Source: Xanthostigma xanthostigma
Taxonomy: Eukaryota; Arthropoda; Insecta; Raphidioptera; Raphidiidae
Assembly: GCA_963575645.1 (NCBI GenBank)
Contig: OY754469.1
Span: 42,552,753 to 42,616,752 of the forward strand
DNA length: 64,000 bases
Direction of reading: 5' to 3'
Shown in pieces: positions 34,068-46,150 of the stretch. The notes beneath the pieces were generated by a model that saw only the letters and a list, made by a program, of their open reading frames with translations, did no database searches and was not told where the DNA came from. A program made the position numbers and the translations under genes. Each line of letters starts with the position of its first letter. Position 1 is the stretch's first letter.

Positions 34068-35840
34068 TTATAGGTATATAAATAGTTCGTTCATCACGGG
34101 AAACGCTTTGCCGTTGGAAAATTGTTGTCCTCATACATCGCGGTCAGTTTACCAACTAAGAATTTTATTTTACTTGTCCACCGCTTGTTGAACTTTATTT
34201 GTAGTATTCTTGTTTTTTCCCCAACCTTTTTCGTTATTACATTTACGTAAATTTATCATAAATTTTTATTTTAAATTATACAAATTTGCATTTAAATTAC
34301 TTAATTACACTATTACTAATATTATTTATTATGTTGCTGTGAATTAACTTACATATTTTGTAATCATAAGTCATTGTTTCTATGTTTATTCATAATAACT
34401 GTGTGTTCAGAAGCAATTAGTAAAACGATTTGATTAAACCAAACATATAGTTTATGAAAGTTACTTTGATATTATGCTGCATACTTAGCATAACTTCTCA
34501 TATTTTCTGATATTATGTTTTGTAATAAACAAATAAGGGCTATGTTATATGATCAGAATATTTTGTTTGTAATATTTTCTTTGGAGTTCTAACTATATAT
34601 TGAGAAAATAAAAGGTTCATAGATATTAAGTACAGTGACGGTTCCTCCATAAGCGTTGCAGAACTGCAGAACAACCAAAATTTTAGACACATCATAGTTT
34701 TAGAATGTATTCTATTTTCCATATTTTAATGTTAGGAAATACTGTAATAGTTAAATAACCAACTCTAACAGCCACTGACAGACCACAAAACTGGTATTTT
34801 TTATTTAACCATTCCTTCAATGTTATCCCATTCTGGAATTTTTTTTATAAATTTAAACTTAAAATCTTAGCAACGTTAGACAGTGAAATGTTAAAACGCA
34901 TTTCCCAAAGCATGAAGTTTTTTAATTTGATTTTTAAACACATTTTACTGAAATAAAAGTGGGCAACAGATCAAAGTGTAAAAAACACAGACAAAAATTC
35001 TATTAAAAAAAATATGCAGTTTAATTTTAAATTAGTTGGAGTGCCGGACCTGTTTTCTTGCAAAGAACGATAATTTAGTTTTATTTGGTATAAACTTCGC
35101 CAGTTTTCTTTCGGCGAACGTCTCGAAACAGACAAGAATTCCTTCATCAAACAAAACATATATACCTACACAGTTGACTTCTCTCTTAAACCCTTCAGAA
35201 AGCAATTTGTTCCTAATTTTGTTCAGTACAAATGAATAATGAAAACGGAAATTCTTTAAGATAATAATGGCATTCTTCAAAGTTTGAAGTTTGAAACGCT
35301 TTACAAAGTTTTTGACAGAGTATTTTAGTTAATTATTTGTATTATTAATGTAGAAAGGAGAACTAATTTCTGGTTTAAGATTTTCCATTTCTAAAGCACA
35401 TTCTCTCTAATTTTACAGATTTACAAAATGGGTAAATTTTGAATAAAATAATTATTAAACAAGATTGATTTTTTTTTCAGATTTGTTAAAAAATAGTTCT
35501 AATAACAAAAATAACTACTTTAAAAACAAAAATACTCTGACAACATCTTGAAGTCCGTCGATAGTTCATTGATACAATATATTTTTTGGCAAGATCATTA
35601 TAGCATAAAACATATTATAATAGTTTATAACAACAGCTAACATTAATTTTGGAAGTACGGAAACAATTCTCACCTCTAAATGGTGCCAACAAACAACAAA
35701 CTTCCGTTGAAATTATGTTGCACAAGAGCCGACATACACGCTCAACTAAAATATAAGAAAGGTGCTTTTTAGCAGTCTCTAATTTTCGTGTGACAGCAAG
35801 AAAGAAATTATGGCAACCCAAACTCCAAAAAAAATAACTC
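34068..35840. other. Mostly unassigned; possible hAT relic
   Basis: Both strands are moderately open at 35032-35280 and 35615-35821, without motifs I recognise. Because a hAT-like terminus lies at 34633, this may be decayed transposon coding sequence, but no DDE or BED signature is visible. Confidence 0.3.
34633..34685. mobile_element. hAT-like terminus
   Basis: CAGTGACGGTTCCTCC followed by GCAGAACTGCAGAACAACC. The complement matches 51480-51542 (GGTTGTTCTGCAGGTCTGCA ... GAGGAGCCGCCACTG). CAGTGRCGGYTCCTC is a typical hAT TIR. No partner end or duplication was found. Confidence 0.5.
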
Positions 35841-36636
35841 TTAAGGTTATACGCTCTCGACCGTATTAGTAAAAACTGCGTCCGTATTTTGTTGTAACAA
35901 AAAAATGTTATATGACTTGGTAAATTTATTATTTCTTATGGAAATATTATATCCTGTTGATCATAGCTTTATTTTTTAATATTTAAAAAATAATATTTAA
36001 ACATTTGACATAATATCATAAAGTTGTGACTTAAGCAGTATATTTAATTAAGTCCAGTGTACACGAATGATTTTATCTTACGTTTTGATTTTAAAAACCT
36101 TTGAACCGTTAGACGTATAGTTTTTGAGTTATTGGATACTAAATGCAGTTTTTAATACACGGTAAATGAGATAATATCCAATTTTCAAGTTTTACTTATT
36201 AGCTACGTCAACAAAATTTATGAAAAACTTTTCGTGTAATCTGGTTTTCATGGTGACATAATTCAAATCTAGAAAATAGAGATTTTGAGAGTTGTTTCGA
36301 AAATTTTTAATTAATATTTCTCCAAAACTGCACGGGAAAGTATAGTTTTTTTAATTTTTACGTTATCTAAATGAGTCAAACTTTCGAATAATCAGTTTTT
36401 TTTTAAATTTGTCTATAGCCAATTTGGTTTAATCTTATTTTTATATACACTTCCGGTCAGTCTTCTCATATATCATTGTGTTAAAAATTGCATTTTTCAT
36501 AATTAATAACTTGAAAACTAGACGGTCAATGTTTTTTAAAAAATGCAGTTGAATGTATGAGATATCCATAATTAACATATTTATTAAAATTTCAGCGTAT
36601 TATCTATACATTGCTCTATCGGGCGTATAACCTTAA
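35841..36636. mobile_element. TTAA-flanked element, member 2
   Basis: TTAA lies at 35841-35844 and 36633-36636. Ends GGTTATACGCTC and, inward, GGTTATACGCCC; the inverted repeat is short (about 11 bp). The 788-bp interior is AT-rich and non-coding. Confidence 0.7.
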
Positions 36637-37595
36637 TAAAAATATAGTTTCTATAAAATAAAATTTTTTGAACTATTCAAACAAAATCAACACTTACAAA
36701 ATTAGACTAGGTTGAATCGGCGCTGCTGTTCCAAATTCAATTTGGATGAAATATTTTTTTCTGGGTCAGTTTAGGAGACCGTACTGATTATGAAAACCCA
36801 TGTTACCAGGCGGTCACTCATAATATTTCCGTACCGAGCCTTATAACTCAAAATCGTTTCTTAACAAGTAATACTCTTCATCCGTCTTACGAATTTTCGA
36901 TCAGGTCACGTGTCCTGACGCGAGTTTAACATTTTTTACCCGTTACAAAAAAAGTGTACAACGCCGCTAAAGAAGTTTTCACTTCAAAATTCAATAATGA
37001 TGACTCATTCCTACTATTTTGATACCTTAATTATACAAATATTTTGAACCTCATCAGCGCGCAACCTAAACGACGTGAGTTGAACGTCTAGGGGCGCCGT
37101 GTAGTGGCAGATCCTTGGTGTGGTCTCTTGCACGGTGTTTAAACACGACGTGCGATTTATATCTTACAATGTTTTGTTCATATAATGATGATAGAATGAC
37201 TAATATTTATGTAACATATTACACTGAATTTTAAATATTATACTTTTCACGAAAAAAATTAATCATCTAATTATATCTGGAAAATAAATTAGTAGTATTA
37301 TAAGCTAGCGTGTCGCAGTTTTTTTTTTTTTTATTAAATAAAATTAACATTGGACACAAAAATGTAGTGATGCTCATATTTTATTGTACAAAATTACTTT
37401 TAAATTATATTTCTGTAACATGCTAGGCATCATTGACGCATTTAAATGATATATTTTTCGATTCGACCTTAAGAGGGCACTCGTGACTAAAAATTGTCTT
37501 AATTTTAAATAGAGTCATAAGACAAACTATGTAAATAGATTTTATTTGGGATAATCAAATATCAGTTCCTATGTTGCATGTTTCTAAAGACATAA
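36637..37595. other. Unassigned AT-rich DNA
   Basis: Contains a poly-T run at about 37319-37335 and CCTTAAGAGGGCACTCGTGA near 37467, neither placed in a defined element. Confidence 0.4.
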
Positions 37596-37926
37596 TCTAT
37601 ACTAATAGTGATATATAAAGCTGAAGAGTTTGTTGAACGCGCTAATCTCAGGAACTACTGGTTCGAATTGAATTTTTTTTTGCTGGATAGTCCATTTATG
37701 AAGGAAGGCTATAGGCTATATAATATCACGCTACGACCAATAGAAGCGGAGCATCAATGAAAAATGTTGCAAAATACGACTCATTTGTCCGTCCGACAAA
37801 AAACTTTTGAACGGTAACTCCGATCATCTTGAAATTTTGACACAACATTCATCTCGGTAAACTAAGATGAACGTGCGTACTCGTGACTCTCCCCCCATTC
37901 ATGGATGAAACCGGGCGGGACCGTAT
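37596..37926 (+). mobile_element. Non-autonomous Helitron, degraded 3' end
   Basis: Starts TCTATACTAATAGTGATATA and shares GAACGCGCTAATCTCAGGAA and CTCCGATCATCTTGAAATT with the 11.7- and 16.1-kb copies. The expected CCGCTAG terminus has become CCGTATT. Confidence 0.82.
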
Positions 37927-39064
37927 TATATAAATGGACCTTGCATTCCCTATATTAGTTAATACAATGTAGTGATGACAACATCCAATATGAGAGAGAA
38001 GCGTTCATCTCTTTAATATCGATAACCTATAGAGCTGTGCAATTTTGAAGGATTTTTAAAAATGTATTTTAGGTTTCAGAATTGTTTAATAAAATTTTAA
38101 TCATTTTAGTTTGATAACATTAACCTACTTACAAAGTTATCTGAGACTTGCGCCAATGAATATTTTCAAGTTTAAATAATTCATTGATATTTCAATTGGT
38201 ACTATTACCAGCCCCCAAATTACAACCTGAAAATGGAGGTTTGTAATTGACAATGATAAGCAAGACTTTTGATTATTTTCAAGCCCAAAATTGTATTTGT
38301 AAGTAACTTTAATAGTTTAGTATTGATTGTTATTTTAATGATCAACAAAAAAAATACTCTTTTAAGTTTTTTTATGATGAATGCACTTTTAAGAGAATCA
38401 TGATTTAACTGGAGCAATGCTTTAAGTAAACTCCTCACGTATTTGCACAATCTCATATGATATGCAACAGCAATATTCTAAAAGTGGTTCTCTTTGCCCG
38501 GTCTCAATAACATAGCTTTAAAAAATATCCATCGAACCACCAACCACCCAACCACCATCGATCTATCTATAGATATATACACGAGAATGTATTGTGTATT
38601 GGGGAAAGTTACATCAAAATCTCATAACATTATGCTCGAAAACGTTTAAAAGAAATTGAATATTATGTGAAACGACAGAGTAAGTTGAGTCAGTGCAAAT
38701 TTTTGAATCAAGCTTGTGCGAATCAGTCGTTTGTGGGTTGTCAGAGGCAGCAAGCATAGACGTAGCAACGATTTTATCCTAGGGGAGAGCAAATTTTTAA
38801 CTCGTCAGCGTTGACCCAAATAAATGTTGGCAGGCATTTTGAAAAAATAAATCTGATGGGACCATAATATGTGACCAGTCTAGAAATAGTTCATTAATAC
38901 CAACTCAGAAGACATTTCAAGACAAAAAGTCTGTATAAACAAAATGGTTTTTACACGCTTTATATTAGTTTCACTTGTAAGTTTGTATGTAAGTATGTAT
39001 GTTTGTTTGTAACCTCGTTTGGACTACAGCAAGTGGTTTATTACTGTTAGTATGTTATGCCACT
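37927..39064. other. Unassigned AT-rich DNA
   Basis: Short imperfect run of GTAT/GTTT units near 38980-39012. ORF 38220-38456 (minus) has no motif. Confidence 0.4.
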
Positions 39065-39074
39065 ACTGTAAGAG

Positions 39075-39164
39075 CAATCGTTGACCGAGCGGTCTAAGGC
39101 CCTACTCTTCGCTGACGTCAACTCTCGGATTCACCGGTCGTGGGTTCTAATCCCGTCCACGCCG
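39075..39164 (+). ncRNA. tRNA-like SINE head or tRNA pseudogene
   Basis: A-box-like TGACCGAGCGGTCTAAGGC (39082-39100) and B-box GGTTCTAATCC (39143-39153) are spaced as in a class II (Leu/Ser-type) tRNA. The 3' side ends CCACGCC, but the 5' side lacks the complementary GGCGTGG and no good anticodon stem forms, so it is not a working tRNA. The AAATAAAAAAATTG tail fits a tRNA-derived SINE. Confidence 0.5.
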
Positions 39165-39223
39165 AAATAAAAAAATTGTTTCTTTCGGCAAATTTTTGAC
39201 AATAAATCGAACTAAAAGTGGAA

Positions 39224-39537
39224 AATAAATATAGTTTAAAAAAAAAACTAAAAAACACGCTTTATATCGAACTAAAAATTAACAAATAATTTTTTTAAAA
39301 TAAGCTTAGAACAAAATAATGAATAACAAATACTAGTATTATTGTGAAAAAAGCGTGGGGCGCTCGATGTACGAAAATGTGGAACAAAGCGCCCCACGCT
39401 TTTTTCACAATAATACTAGTATTTTTTATTCATTATTTTGTTTTAAGCTTATTTTAAAAAAAATATTTTTAGCTTTTTAGTTCGATATAAAGCGTGTTTT
39501 TTAGTTTTTTTTAAACTATATTTTTATAATAATAGTC
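39224..39537. mobile_element. Very large near-perfect hairpin
   Basis: Arms of about 140-145 bp surround a 25-nt loop (about 39377-39401). The innermost stem is AAAAAAGCGTGGGGCGC and its exact complement. Outward come AATAATACTAGTATT, GCTTAGAACAAAATAATGAA and AACACGCTTTATATCGAACT with complements. Mismatches are few and mostly indels in A runs, so the hairpin is young or maintained. Confidence 0.9.
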
Positions 39538-39671
39538 AAATAAATCGAATTAGGTCATTGTTGAGTTTAGCTAGTAAATTTCGTGCTTGAGTGGCAACTG
39601 TCCCCTACATCGAATATTGTAAGGCATGAAGAAGAAACTGGAGTTTAACTTACAACTTACATTTCTATACA

Positions 39672-39696
39672 GACACACACACACACACACACACAC
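39672..39696. repeat. (AC)n microsatellite
   Basis: About twelve AC units. Confidence 0.95.
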
Positions 39697-39870
39697 TTAC
39701 ACATATGTGGAGCTTCAAACTTTGAATTTATTGCCATCGAAATAATACACCGGCGCGCCAATGCGGTGGATGATTGTGGAAACAGTGACGGTTTTCCACA
39801 GACTTGAGGAGGTAGACTATTCACATTTATTTCTATATGCTTTAATTAAAAAGATTAATTTAAGAGTATA

Positions 39871-39917
39871 CTAGCGGCCCGATTCGGCTTCGCTCGAATT
39901 TGTAGATTGCCACCGTG
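39871..39917 (-). mobile_element. Helitron 3' end, minus strand
   Basis: CTAGCGGCCCGATTCGGCTT is the complement of a Lep1-type terminus (CGAAGCCG...GGGCCGCTAG). Only the terminal part is recognised; a palindrome follows inward. Confidence 0.65.
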
Positions 39918-39954
39918 TGACACCTCGAATATGTTCGATATATTCGAGGTGTCA
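39918..39954. repeat. 15-bp perfect inverted repeat, 7-nt loop
   Basis: TGACACCTCGAATAT, spacer GTTCGAT, then the exact complement. ORF 39907-40110 reads through it. Confidence 0.95.
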
Positions 39955-40565
39955 GACATTTTAAATTGTTCATGTTATTTGTCAGAGAACATTATTTTAG
40001 CATTTTGGTTGAAGTTTTTAAGCTACCCAATTAAAAAAACAAACAGTATCTATAAATTTTTACATGTCGTCAAAACATCTTTCGGAAAATTTAGAGGGAA
40101 AACGCCCTAAAATCAAGAAAAGTCATAGAGAAAATAAGTGTCAGACTAGGCCTAATGAACCAATATACAAAGTTTGGGGAGAGTATGTGTCAGTAAAATT
40201 TTTTCCGACGGGCACTCTAATGGATCAAGCTAAATCAAAAGAAAAATAACTGTAAATGGTCTAAGTCAAAATATCGACTTTTTATAACAAATTGAAGATA
40301 TATGAAAAAGTAAAAAGTTTTTATTGTCATGTTGTATAAAAAAAATTACAATATTACAGCTTGTTGTGTACAAGATGCCAGACCAAGGGGTCTATAACTC
40401 TAACAATATTTAAATATGAAAACATTAGTAGAAAGAAAAAATAATTTTAATTATAATGAGGGAAAAATTTAAAAAAAAACCCTCTAATGTTTTTGTACTA
40501 ATTTTTCTATAACGTTACAAAAATAACACAAATTTAATATAGGTATGAAAAAAGCTTTGCACGGG

Positions 40566-40716
40566 TTAATTTATTAAAGCTCTACTTTCATAGCTCGACA
40601 ACATTTTGTACTGTTCAAGTGATATGAATGGTGTCAGAGCAAGTAGCCTTCCAGTTATAAAGGGCGGCGACCCACCTCTACCAACACCACTATTCCATAC
40701 AACTGACTGACTATAG
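40566..40716 (-). CDS. Candidate terminal exon of a minus-strand gene
   Basis: Fourth of four phase-linked segments (order on the minus strand: 63540-63582, 56543-56609, 43400-43486, here). The minus strand reads GCGTATATTTACAG then CTATAG, an acceptable 3' splice site. The first base completes a codon left open by the 43.4-kb exon, and the frame then runs 49 residues to TAA at 40566-40568. The translation includes SVVWNSGVGRGGSPPF and is GC-richer than its flanks. No domain recognised. A frame this long has roughly a 10% chance of being open by accident, so it is weaker than the two upstream exons. It could also be a repeat fragment. Confidence 0.25.
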
Positions 40717-41136
40717 CTGTAAATATACGCGGGATCCGATACAAGAGTTATGTATGTACTAGATTGTTAGAACAAAACGATGTAAAACAAGCCGGAAGTG
40801 GTCCCCGGAGGGTCGTATTAAAAACCGAATCGAACTGAAAAAGCGGGCTCCACTGAAACAGGCAACCTATAGCTACCATCTCATGTTATACATATATACA
40901 TACGTACACTGACTAGAAAAAGAAATGAAAAAGAGATCGGGCAAGCATTATTTGGCAGCAAAATACGATCTTGTCTTGAAGTCTATAGGGGATGATACCA
41001 ACATTTCTATACCATCTCACCCTTATGCACATCCCAGCACTACTTTTGAAATGAATTTATTCAATACGCTAAATGTACAGGTCTATTTGATAATTTTAGA
41101 TCTTGTTTAATTCCTGGTTATTTCATGTCAGTTTAC

Positions 41137-41550
41137 TTAAGGTAGTTCACTCGTAAAACGGCTTTTCTTAGGAATTTAATAAAATTGAAGTATAAAGTTA
41201 CCACAAGTACCTTATATTTAATTTAAACAAATAAAAACTTTTCACCGTCTGTAAAACGAGATATTAACAATTAAAATCTGCATATAATTAACAAGCTGGA
41301 GGTATACCACGTATAAAGAAAACGAGTACATTCCAGAATATCTCGAAAACGGTTCTTAGTATATTTCTTAAAACCTAATGCCATTGTACCTAAATTCAAA
41401 AAATTTTTTTTATCAATTTGTTAAAAAAATATAGATTCTTAAAATAAAAATATTTTTATTGTACTTGCAATTGTAATTGAATAGAAGTGTATCTGTATAT
41501 AAAAGGTTATAGATGTGTTGGGTACAGTCTCTTTGACTGAACTACCTTAA
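41137..41550. mobile_element. TTAA-flanked MITE, member 3
   Basis: TTAA at 41137-41140 and 41547-41550. Ends GGTAGTTCACTC and, inward, GGTAGTTCAGTC. 406 bp, non-coding. The first six bases (GGTAGT) equal those of member 1. Confidence 0.75.
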
Positions 41551-43399
41551 TAATGACATCTGACAAAATGTTTATTAGTAAATCATATAGTTTTTAAATT
41601 ATTTCGTTTCAGAATATTTTTACTATATACTTCCGCATTATCTATAAATATTTTTGCTTTCCACTGTTACAGCTATGTTAAGGAAATTTTTAATTTAACC
41701 CGAAGAATTTCTTTTGAGATCTCAGAAGATATTTTCTTACCGTAAAAAACGTTTGTAACTATTTTCAATGCGTTTTTGTGTGTTTGCTTTTGTATGTGGT
41801 CAAATTTTTCGTCTTCTATATCTTAAAAACGGAACATTAGGATCATTCGGTTCATTTTGTTGTATTTATTAGCATTCAATTTAGATCTGATTAGATTTTC
41901 AGTAAAATCGGTTCAGTAAATCTGGAGACATAAAAAGAAATATTCTCAATGTCATTAATTGCAGTTTTCATATTTAATTATAAAGTTTATTTAAAATAAT
42001 TTGCCAGCCAAAATTAACTAACAAAATCGGAATCTGTTAATTTATGATGCGCTAAAATGATTGGAATTTATATGTGTTCCAAATTGCAATTTTTTTCGTG
42101 ACAGGCGGACAGACAGACAGACACGAGAGTGATCCCATAAGCGTTTCGTTTTTTCATCGGATATACGGAACCCTAAAAATATTGGTAGCGAAGTTTTGGA
42201 CCGTCTGTAGATATACATAATAAACTGAAAGCTCCGTTTTCTCTTATACACACACTTTCTCATAAAATGATGCACAGAGGGACACCAATTTTTAAATAAT
42301 TGACTAGAGTCCGGTGAAAAATGAAATAGTGTTTTTCGCAGTTTTCTGTCACTAATATTTGCTTGTTACTGTTAGCGCCATTCGTTGCAATTGTAATAAC
42401 GTTTAACTTATCTCAGTCTCGTAACGAAAATGTGGAAATATATTGTCGTATTTAGTATTTTTACTATTGTAACTATTACGCTTCCCATAAAACACAATAT
42501 TATTCAACGTTTTTCAATTTTACAGTTAAAATACTAATGGCCATATTGAAAGAACGTAAGTATAGTTATTTATTCGGTTCATTTGTTTCATTCCTCCGAA
42601 TAAATAACGATAATTCAATTCACCAAGCATAATTATGCAGGTATAATCTACTCGGTCCAAATTCCAGGGTAAAAATATCTATTCTCCTCAGAAAATAATA
42701 ATGGCCGCCACATAGATCATAATACCTAACCTATAAACGTGGAGTTTTCTGCAGTTTGCTCTCGTGTTGTTTATTAATCTTTTGTGAAGTGTATAGTTGT
42801 AAAACATTAAAGTTAGTGGAAGATTTGTGTGCAATTGGGTTGGGATAAAACATTATTATTTTAATTAAATTTTTTTGACGATTTTTGGATGAACGTCACA
42901 ATATTCAATAAAAATACCAAGGAGTATAGTCCAGTGTGTATTTAGTCTTCAACTATTTATTTTACCTGATAATTTGGTTGGTGAATTGAAAGTAAATTTT
43001 ATTGTGACGAATGTTCCAAGATTAGTAAATTTCTATTTTTTTTTTTTATTAACACAAATACAACAAAAAAGGTGCATCGACCATGCGATCATTAGCACTG
43101 ATAATTCATTTCTATGTTTATTAGTGTTCGATTAATATGGCCATAAGTGATTTTATTTGAATTTTGAAGACTCTATCCGATTAAGCATGTTATTTTATGG
43201 GATTTAGAAGTTTGGAATTAAGTGTAAAATTGTTTTAGATAAAGAGCAATAAATAAGGGACAAGAAATTTTCATTAGACACCGGTGCAGTTTTCATACGC
43301 TCGTTCGGAAAGAATGTATGAACATATTAAGCGCCTTTAACATGAAGTCATTTGTTAATTTCATAAAAAAAAAATAGTTTAATATGAAAAATACCTCAC
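41551..43399. other. Mostly unassigned DNA
   Basis: Holds the repeat fragment at 42.1 kb. A possible 30-nt plus-strand microexon (42526-42555, between TTTTACAG and GTAAGTAT) was noted but has no partner. Confidence 0.35.
42098..42178. mobile_element. Common lepidopteran repeat fragment
   Basis: GACAGGCGGACAGACAGACA, then GAGAGTGATCCCATAAGCGT and TACGGAACCCTAAAAAT, which I remember as the distal part of a frequent moth/butterfly repeat. Confidence 0.5.
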
Positions 43400-43486
43400 C
43401 TCAATGATCTTGGCTCACAAGACAAACTTTCGCAGCGGGTTTCCAAATTCGCTGATTCAGCACGAAATTCACACTGACGACAAAAT
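43400..43486 (-). CDS. Candidate internal exon of a minus-strand gene
   Basis: 87 nt on the minus strand, preceded by TTTTTTTTTTTTAG (a strong polypyrimidine acceptor) and ending TTGAG|GTGAGG (a strong donor). Only one frame is open: 1 nt, 28 codons, 2 nt. It includes the cysteine-rich FCRQCEF and ETRCESLSCEPRS. The leading nucleotide completes the GG left by the 56.5-kb exon. No family recognised. Confidence 0.45.
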
Positions 43487-43681
43487 CTAAAAAAAAAAAA
43501 TGATATAAGTAGGTACTTACATTTTTTTAAATTTTATTTGAAATTTTAATGAGGCTTTATCATTCTTTCTCAAGGATTTCTAACGGTTTTTGAAAAGAAA
43601 GGAACAAAGAGAAGAGAGCTCAGGGATTAATTAAGATAATAAATTTTAATGTAGAATTGAAGTTACACACGTGTAATTTCG

Positions 43682-43901
43682 TATAATAAGTGTTCCTTTT
43701 AATAACGTACAATTATATTAAAGATGTTATCTTTTTGGAGAAATTTAAAATAAAAAACTGGTTACCATCAGGAGTCAAACCAATTGGGAGATTCAGGTTT
43801 GAGTCCTGATGGTTAAAACGTTTCCAAAAAGATCTGAAAAAGAACTGAGCATCTTCAACATAATTGTACCGTTGTATTGATTAAAAGGAACACTTATTAT
43901 A
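43682..43901. mobile_element. TIR element, 220 bp
   Basis: TATAATAAGTGTTCCTTTTA at left and its exact complement at right. A second inner inverted pair (CTGGTTACCATCAGGAGTCA / GGTTTGAGTCCTGATGGTT) gives a bulged hairpin. No ORF. Confidence 0.8.
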
Positions 43902-44790
43902 TAAGTTTTCATGTTTTAACTGCATTTTCATTTGTATTCTAACAAATATAAGTTCCACATAAACAGCGGTAGGTATCCTACAACCTCAACTACTCTAAAG
44001 ACTGCACAATTAGTATTAATCTATTTTTCCCAGAACTGTCAACTTAATATTATTAACTGTTTTAAGAACATTAACGCGGAAAAACATGCATAAATGTAAA
44101 GTTAGCAATTCAGGAGGGGGATAGCATCTTACAATACTGTAATGTCACTGTTAAGTAGTTATAATTTGTTTAATATTTCGCGTTTTATATAAATTTCTTG
44201 TACCATAAAATAGCAATAAACTCACGTAAGGCGAGTTGTACGTATAATATGTATAATAATTTATTCTATCTTAAACATAAAGTCAGCAATTCCACGACTT
44301 TCATTTTCTAAAAGCTAGTCATATTAAAGGCTTAAAAGTCGGTAGAATCAATATAAAGTTGGTGTAATAATTGTAACCATAAATTCGCGTGTATAAAATG
44401 GGAATAAACGTTAAAGCACATAATGTTTAAGCAGGGATGGAAGAAATGCAACAAAAAAGAACGCTCATCACAAACCAACAATTATGAAAAATGGAAGAAT
44501 CAATTTAAATCTCTAAAGTGTTTCCCAAAATGAGCAATAACATCCCTCTGGACTTGCTGGAACTATCCAGGGAGCGGGGTTAGTATCCTTGGAAGCAATT
44601 TTCGTTTCTTTGACTTTTAATTCATTCCTTATTCTTTTATTTTATTAGTTAGAATTGTTGTTTTGTTTCTGTTACGTTATAGAGAAGTACTTTTAATTGT
44701 TTGTTTATTTGTTTTGTTAGCGTCTCAATATTGTAAATAAATATTTTCCACCATGAACAAAAACAGTTTTGTTACAATATTTATTCTTGT

Positions 44791-44850
44791 GATGGCGTCA
44801 CGGCGTGTGTTCTGTTCGCCAACTTTTCTTAACATTCAAACTGTCTCTTT
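44791..44850. mobile_element. Element D fragment
   Basis: GGCGTCACGGCGTGTGTTCT and CTTAACATTCAAACTGTC match 58629-58695 and 23540-23600 imperfectly. Confidence 0.4.
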
Positions 44851-44949
44851 TAATTGATATCTCAACTATCGTCGTATCTTTACTTTTAAAAAAATCATAG
44901 CGATTCTTGTTTCATACAAAGGTTTCACATGAGTACGTCGCAGTGAGAG

Positions 44950-45111
44950 CGGCACATTAGTCCTACATCACTCAAATATGGGTCAAAGTATCATTGGGTT
45001 GGTGAGGATAATGAATCATCTTACCATATAATTGACGAGTGTGCTGCTTTGGAATTTTTGAGTCCCACACTCTGGGAACAGATTAATCGGGAGGTATGAC
45101 TCTGAAAGGAC
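44950..45111 (+). pseudogene. LINE ORF2 C-terminal remnant
   Basis: The frame from 45000 reads VGEDNESSYHIIDECAALE, resembling the CxxCGE..E(T/S)..H(I/L)L.EC.AL zinc-knuckle-like tail of R1/jockey-type reverse transcriptases. The preceding part lies in another frame (HHSNMGQSIIG), so there is at least one frameshift, and a stop closes it at 45099. The minus ORF 45021-45224 is its shadow. Confidence 0.5.
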
Positions 45112-46150
45112 TTGACTTCTGCGAAGACTAAAGATTTTTCGGAGAAATGCTCCGACAGTAATAAAGTTTTACCATTATCCCGAATGGTCGGAGCGACTTC
45201 TCGTGAAGATCCAGGACTGTTCATAGCCTGGTTTAGATGAGTCCTTGTAAGCCCGAATGCAGCGGGAATCTTTTCCTGCTCCCAATGTTATCTATCTATC
45301 TATTATCCGACCAACCCAAGAAAGTCTACCAAATGAACGATTTCCAGCTATTATGACGTTATGACATTCCAGTAACCCAGACACATTTGAATGATAACCT
45401 GATACGTTTCTTAGGCAATGTAGGATGTTGATACTTTGCTGCTCCTTAAAACGAGTGCCGGTGGCGTCATGGCGTAAGAGAAATTGACCGAACTTGTAGT
45501 TGGCTATATTTGTTATAAAGATTGTTGTAAATATTGATCAATATTATAATAACAATATCTCTTGTCGTTAATCGCACTACCGAGTACGGAAAAAAAACAC
45601 CTATGGTTACGCAGAATGCTAGCGGTTTGACTCTCCTTCGGCACAGACGTTGGGTGTGCAGTATTATGGTTTAGAAGTCTACCCCTAGAGGTCAGGGAAT
45701 TAATGCACCTTGCCGACTGAAACGAGTTGATCGACCATCAAGCGTACTGGTCAAGCTATGACCACACTCATACTAAAAATGACCATACACCGGACCGTTA
45801 TATATGTTTTACATCCACTAAAATAAACTGTGTTCATTTTATTATGCCTATTTACTGTAAAAACAACCTGGATTCTTTATAAGGGTACTATTTAACGTTT
45901 TCGACTCTTTATTATTACGAGCTATACGCACAACGTACTTTCTTCAAACATAAAAAAAAATATTATAACAGCTCAATATACCTATTCTGATAACAAAGTT
46001 TGCTTTTATTTGACAGCCAAAAGCAAAGATGTTTGAGTTGACGTCAATGAACGTTTTTCAGAATGAAGAAAACCTATCTCAACAAAGAGATGAATCTGAT
46101 TCTTGGTTGATTATGATGTTTGGATAGAGAAATTTCTTCGTGACATTTGG
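45112..46150. other. Unassigned DNA
   Basis: A short TCTA run lies near 45290-45303. No TIR pair or further coding similarity seen. Confidence 0.35.

Noticed and set aside
33712..34134. 140-codon minus-strand ORF, one of the longest in the window
   Set aside because: It coincides with MITE family E and its flank; the homologous copy at 47.7 kb does not keep the frame, so it is not a gene.
42526..42555. 30-nt plus-strand microexon between TTTTACAG and GTAAGTAT
   Set aside because: Splice-like ends alone are too weak; no partner exons on the plus strand.
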